A DNA stretch of 64,000 nucleotides from Agroathelia rolfsii (lineage: Eukaryota > Basidiomycota > Agaricomycetes > Amylocorticiales > Amylocorticiaceae): the NCBI GenBank assembly GCA_018343915.1, contig JABRWF010000003.1, positions 1,612,001 through 1,676,000 of the forward strand. The letters are read 5' to 3'. The first letter of the stretch is position 1; every line of letters starts with the position of its first letter. A program made the position numbers and the translations under genes. Below, in pieces: positions 58,889-64,000 of this stretch. The notes beneath the pieces are model-generated. The model was not told the origin of the DNA. It was given only the letters and a program-made list of their open reading frames with translations, and ran no database searches.

Positions 58889-61422
58889 TTATACTACGAT
58901 ACTAGGACGTGCCGGGCTTATGCTCATACCACCAAATGATTCTCCCAATCCATCGTCATCCTCACTTGCCACCGGAACTGACTGTGGGATTTGCAGGAAC
59001 TGCTGTGAGCCAGTATCAAGCGAGCTTGGTGCATGCCTGGCACGGTCGGCATCCTTCTCGCCCTCTTTCCCTCCATCTCCGTCCTCTTCTTCATCTTCTT
59101 CATCGTCGTCTTCCTCATCATCGTCATCGCCAATAGCCACAGTCGACCATTCGCGATAAATAGCATGAATATATTCTCCCGATCGTGGAAGTCGATAAGG
59201 GTCGAATGGGAAGAACGTATTCAGCTCCGTCGATACATCTAAGTGTTGACCCGGCTGAATAGCCAATCGTTTGTTTGCCTCCAAGATGGAGAAGCAGTAA
59301 ATAAAATCGGTCGCTTGTGCTACACGCGCAAATTGCATGACCACGTTCGGGGAGCACATCTATCGGAGAATGATATATTCAAAAAAAAATTACGAAAAAT
59401 TGAGATCTAAACATCAGTCCTACCTTTAACGGGTTTAGCGGCGACGTGATCAGCCGCTGCACCACAGTCAGCTCGCCCAGCCATTTCTTGGATGGAGCTG
59501 TAGCTGCATTATCATCATCATCATCGCCGTCCTCGGCCTCATCTTCGGGCCTTTCCAGTAAATCTCTCCATCGGAAGCAAAAGATGAGGAAAACCGCTTG
59601 TGCAACGGCATAGAAGACATGTTGCTCTGTCGGACTTGGTAGCGGGGAACCCGCCCTCGTTAAGCTGTCTATTAAATCCAGCTGGTACCCTAGGTAAACG
59701 CAGAGGACTTGCATTACTCGGCGCGCGGCCTCGCGGTCCACGAATGTGGCACGGCTGACGAAACTCGCCAGGTAGCTTGCAGCTGCTGCTCGCGTAACGG
59801 AAGGGGTGGGGTTTTGCGCCCCCGTGGTGGATGCAGGAAGGAGAGCAATTTCGACCAGCATGCCCTGGAACAGATCTGAGAATTCGGCGTCCAGCGAGGC
59901 ATACCAGAATACGAGGAATTGTGTGTATCGAGATCTGAACGTTCGTAAAATTGTTCGTGAGAATATGGACAATAGCACATGGAATTGAGTGCGTCGTAAG
60001 CTGTTGTCATCGTCTGCATCTATAGTTTCTGCAGGAACTGTGGGCGCATCCGAAGTTGGTGTCGCGGTCTTTGGTGAAGATGGTGTATCTGACTGGCGAT
60101 CTAGCTCCGCATGAGATCGATGGAAATGGTCGAGGATGAGTTTCAGTATTGAATCCAGCTTTTGAGCCATTTCATTTATGTGCTTAGCATCGATGGGCCG
60201 GTCTTCTTCGTCCTCTGGATCATCCGCTTCGGAAGAGAGGTCACTCAGATCATCAACGTCTTCACCATCGGATTCGTCTTCGCCTTCTTCATGCTCGGCT
60301 TCTTGACCTACGAGGGTGTCAAACGGATCGAAGTCAAAAAGCGCCTCCGGCGCTTCTTCCATGTCCTCAAGCTCCTCAAGCTCAACTTGGATTTCGACCT
60401 ATGATTGAGTGTCAACGCAGTTTCCCTTATACAAGCCGTAAAGATTTACATCAACTTGAAGTGCGCGATCAACAATAGCCGACAACACACGATCAGCTAG
60501 TTCAGGGCAATAGCTTGTGATGCGCAGGAGATTCCGGATGTACGTCACCTGAGAACTATGTGGTTGGCGTTTATGAGGAAAATGGCGCAATAGCAATGGT
60601 TGAAGTGTATGTGGCGCAGTAGGTATCAGCGATAAGATATATTCCAGTAGATAATGAATACGGTCATAAACCGTCCGGCGGGTCAATGGGCTCGAAGAAC
60701 TTTCCGACTGTACGGTGTTCAACATTTGAAGGCCAGATTCTAACGCAGTAATTATTCAAACGAGATTTTTGCAGCATAGATAAAAAAACATACGATAAGT
60801 AAATCCAACAGCGATTGTGTCAAGCACAAGCGTAAGATATTCAGGTCGAGCACTCAAGAGCATGCCAATAAAGTTTGTGTAAGACTTAACAAACGAGACG
60901 TCCATCGTCATCCATGGCATACGCACAATGGCCTCGACCAGGGGCGCATGAGCACGTTCTAATCTTGATACTACGTGTGTTAGGGCAAGGAGCCATAGGC
61001 GCAGATGAGATGAAGGTGGCCTGGGATTTCTTGCTGGATCAAATTGTGAAATCAAGTCTTCGAACGCGGCTGTATCGCCCTGAGCATCAATAATAATGAA
61101 TTAATAGTTAATCCAAGCGTTTAAAGATGTGATTACGTACCTTAAGCTTTTGCTGTAATGCATTATTTACAAATGCTAGATACATGTCGGTGCGATATTT
61201 TTCATCTTTTTTAACACGAGAATTAGTAGCAATGGGCCGATACGTCGTAAGTGCACTGCCTTCAAGAGAGGATTTCTTGCTGCTCTCAAACGATGTGCTT
61301 TTGGTAGGAAAGTAATCGAGCCTGGGTTTTACGGGCAAGTCCATCTGACGAAGTTTGGGATTGAACGGACCACTTTTAGGGAGACGTTGATTGAACTGCA
61401 TGTGGGTCGAATGTGGATCCAT
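58889..61422 (-). CDS. RRN3: RNA polymerase I transcription initiation factor Rrn3 (TIF-IA)
   Basis: Five exons: 61422-61141, 61079-60794, 60739-60450, 60398-59424 and 59359-58889; 2,304 nt, 767 aa. Rrn3 binds Pol I and bridges it to the core factor at the rDNA promoter. Family features: HEAT-like helical body; an acidic loop (about residues 205-250, DESDGEDVDDLSDLSSEADD); AASYLASFVSRATFV, typical of the family; SPLNPLKMCSPNVV across the last junction; and FFPFDPYRLPRSG near the C-terminus. The tail is very acidic (DDDDEEDDDEEDEEED). An upstream in-frame ATG at 61437 would add five residues; the start is not decided by the sequence. Confidence 0.92.
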
Positions 61423-61635
61423 AATGTTATGTCTCAAACACCAGGATCTAGTAGCTGATTATGCACAGTCGTAACTGAAAGAAAGACAGCAGGGCATGCA
61501 CACGAGCTGCCGACGGTGGGCCAAAATTCTGATTACATAAGCGATCTGCTGACATAATTACGGGCGCGCCCATTTCGAGTTCACTTGTCCGTCGGATTCA
61601 AGCAAAGTCCATAGCTCATTTCTCCACCTGCAACC
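61423..61635. promoter_or_regulatory. divergent promoter shared by RRN3 and NDUFB9-type gene
   Basis: 213 bases separate the two start codons, which point away from each other, so both promoters must lie here or overlap the 5' UTRs. No TATA box is obvious. Confidence 0.6.
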
Positions 61636-62210
61636 ATGTCGGCCTCGCCATTCTCATCTGCCCACAGACTCTACGTCAAGTCGCTGTACAGGCGTATGCT
61701 CAAGGATGCTCTCGACTGGCATATTCGCCGTGACATCTGGCGTAACAAGGCTATTGAGATTAGAGCCGAGTTCGAGCGAAACCGGTTCGTGAACACACGC
61801 TGCTCGGAAATAAGTATGCTTGCATGCGCCTAAACACGAAGACGATCGTTTCTAGCAATGTACGCGACCCTCGTGCTCTGGCGCAAATTCTAGCAGAGGC
61901 AGAGGCAAGACTGGCATCCCACAAGCACCCAGATCCTACTATCCGTACGCATTCTATCCCGTATATGACATGTGTTTTCTCGGACTTAACTTGAATCGTG
62001 CACAGAACCTATGTTCCCAGGTGGAACAAAATGGTAATTGTTCCATATTCTTACAACTATATTGTACTAATGCTCTTTCAACACATAGGGAGCGTAACCT
62101 TCCTGTATGCAACCCATCTTTCGTTTTTACATCCTACCTTTGCTGAAGTTATTCCTTTTTAGCCCCCAACAGGTCCCATCCACGATCACGAGGCCGAGGC
62201 CCACCATTAG
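61636..62210 (+). CDS. NDUFB9: mitochondrial complex I subunit B22 (LYR family)
   Basis: Five exons: 61636-61784, 61856-61944, 62006-62033, 62089-62104 and 62163-62210; 330 nt, 109 aa, the family's usual size. The LYR motif is LYRRMLK at residues 17-23, followed by ALDW, FERNRNVRDPRAL, KHPDPT, the PGGTKWERNLP signature and a His-rich end. It is an accessory subunit of the membrane arm of NADH:ubiquinone oxidoreductase that binds the acyl-carrier protein through its LYR motif. The 16-nt exon 4 is unusually short but keeps the frame exactly. Confidence 0.9.
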
Positions 62211-62447
62211 CAATATAGACAATATCGAATTAGATGTCTATTCATGAACTTGCTGCTGCATATCATGGCCTCTGCTGTGTAGAAAGACCAACAAACAACC
62301 AATTTCAGTACAAGTGCGATTCATGGAAAGCGGAAAACGACGACGATGCATTACAACTCTACAACTATTAAGATTAACCAGCATAAATACTCGTACGGCT
62401 TCATGAACGATTGATAAAAATAAGGGTGTCCCAAGTGTAAGTGTGTG
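62211..62447. terminator. convergent 3' ends of NDUFB9-type gene and lipin
   Basis: The two genes converge with 237 bases between stop codons; their 3' UTRs and poly(A) sites must lie here. No specific signal is assigned. Confidence 0.4.
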
Positions 62448-64000
62448 TTATAAGAACGGTACATTCTGCATCTCTCCTGTGGCCAACAAATCCTCGTCAA
62501 AATCCTCCTCCACCCGTTCTTCAATTTCGTCGCCTGCCTCGTACTCTCCGTCATCCTCTTCCTCTTCTTCCTCTGGCGAGTCCAGCTCATGAGCTTCTTC
62601 CTCGTTATCATCATCATCATCAATCCCAGAGCCGGGTAACGACCCAGGCATGCTATCCACACTCTTGGCACGACCATGCCTGCGCCCTCCTCTCTGATGC
62701 GCGTTTGCGCGCTCCTCTTCCTCAGAGTCTAGATACGTTGAAGACGACGAGGGGCTCACGCTCCGCCTCTTTGAAGATGGCTGGTTCTGCTTAAACGGCG
62801 AAAGCGTATTGCCCAGCCGTTCGAACGAAGTCATCTGTCTGAGTCGACTTGACCGGCCGTCACCACCACTCTCGACGGTCGTTATCTCGCCCGATGCTGA
62901 CGTCGCCTCCCTCCTCAGGGAAGACGGCGACAAATCCATCGATGGCGGAGGACTGAGGCTCCGCCTACTGCCCATGAGACTGAACTTACGGATCCGTGCC
63001 AACGTCGTATCGGACCGTGCGCTGAGCGCAGGCGAAGGCGGCTCGGCGGTCAAGTCTGAAGGTAGTGCAAACTCCTGCACGGGAGGTTTCCAGTAGTTGA
63101 AGTCTGTGAACTCGGGTGCCCATTTCCGGTGGATAGGCGGGAACATCTGATCGACAAGGTCTGTCATATGAATATACCTGTGAAAGAATATCGTATCAAT
63201 AAGATGAAAAACTGAGTGAGATTATGTGACACATACGAAGACTTGTATCCCGCCAACTCGAGCAGCTCCATCTTCACCTCGCCGGCGGAGTCAATCGTAA
63301 ATATACGCGCACTCGGCACGTTGACGCTCCGGTACGAAAGCGCGTCGGTGATCCTGTTACCAAAACCGGCGTAGAACGGATTACGAACAGACTCGCCAAA
63401 GAGGCGTTGGATATCGCGCAGACAGGCCATCTTGAACACTTCGGGTTTTCGAAGCACAACCTCCCTTCATTACCGGAATGTTAATTCAGTCAAACGAAAG
63501 GGAAAGGAACACGTTAGGAATAAAAATCAAAATAACCTACCGATGAAGTGAAGCAATCAGTCGATCGGGACTCATAATTACCGGTCCCTCGGGGAGCTGG
63601 TAGTCGTTCTGCTTGATGCCCTTGAGATAATCCCGCGTCGCATCGGCCTGTCCAATCGCGCGCGAGGTGAGGTACATGATCTTGTATCCGTTACGCGTGA
63701 TGTCCGTGTAGAGCTTTGCGACACCGAGATGAGTCCAGTCTTTGCCTAGCATGGTGAAGAAGTGTCCTAGACCATCCGACCTTTGCATCCGGGTCAGTTC
63801 ATGAGCAATGGTTTAGCTCGGACTGGATAAAGACTCACTTAGTTATGGTGCCATCGATATCCGAAACGACTACTTGATCTGTCGAGTCCCAGACAAATAT
63901 GCGTGCCGTACACGCGATGGCGCCAGAAGCGGATAATGAAAAGGTGATGCTATTAGGACCCTCCTTCAGATTGAGAGATTTCTGGTACATAATTGACATA
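62448..64000 (-). CDS. PAH1: lipin-type phosphatidate phosphatase, C-terminal part
   Basis: Runs off the right edge; 452 residues visible in exons 64000-63839, 63780-63541, 63464-63237 and 63177-62448. Mg-dependent dephosphorylation of phosphatidate to diacylglycerol at the ER and nuclear membrane. The visible part is the catalytic LNS2 (HAD-like) domain: LNLKEGPNSITFSLS, catalytic DIDGT in VVVSDIDGTIT, FFTMLGKDWTHLGVAKLY, MYLTSRAIGQADATRDYL, FYAGFGNRITDALSYRSV. A long Ser-rich, then very acidic tail follows (DSPEEEEEEDDGEYEAGDE), as in fungal Pah1, where the acidic tail binds the Nem1-Spo7 phosphatase. The N-terminal lipin domain lies outside the window. Confidence 0.93.

Overview
The window comes from a filamentous basidiomycete, most likely an Agaricomycete. 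Genes are dense and contain many short introns of about 50-60 nt. The household genes (pyruvate decarboxylase, formin, Rrn3, lipin, complex I B22 subunit) look fungal, and a lineage-typical multi-pass membrane family is expanded in tandem. For most multi-exon genes I closed the exon model by hand, and the exon lengths add up to an intact frame; junctions are given in the entries. Nothing was checked against a database.

Layout. At 0-3.2 kb there is the start of an unrecognised gene running off the left edge, then a nine-exon pyruvate decarboxylase with two GC-AG introns. At 5.2-19.5 kb there is a head-to-tail array of six paralogues of a seven-transmembrane family, all on the minus strand. Five are intact (311-336 aa) and the outermost one (5.2-6.3 kb) carries two nonsense codons; a decayed seventh fragment lies on the plus strand at 57.6-58.0 kb. 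At 20.4-22.7 kb there is an eight-exon protein with a diverged DEDDh-nuclease-like fold. At 23.3-38.1 kb there is an AT-rich block of nested transposable elements. Its centre is a 9,018-bp Ty1/copia element (25473-34490) with 1.03-kb LTRs about 99% identical, GATCC target duplications, a primer site complementary to the initiator tRNA-Met anticodon arm, and a gag-pol frame broken by one stop. It also carries 2.6 kb of extra, partly decayed coding sequence before gag. Solo and degenerate LTRs of the same family surround it.

At 38.7-64 kb gene-rich sequence returns: a NOL8-like RRM protein, a 21-exon diaphanous-type formin, a nucleoside hydrolase, tRNA-Arg(ACG), a vacuolar-type M28 membrane protease, a cytochrome P450, the 7TM relic, a second identical tRNA-Arg(ACG) in inverted orientation, RRN3, an NDUFB9-type complex I subunit sharing a 213-bp divergent promoter with RRN3, and the C-terminal half of a lipin/Pah1 phosphatidate phosphatase running off the right edge.

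The genes do not form a pathway cluster. The accessory content is the 7TM array and the retroelement block. The best candidates for something undescribed are the extra intron-bearing pre-gag coding region of the copia element and the 7TM array with its conserved upstream box.
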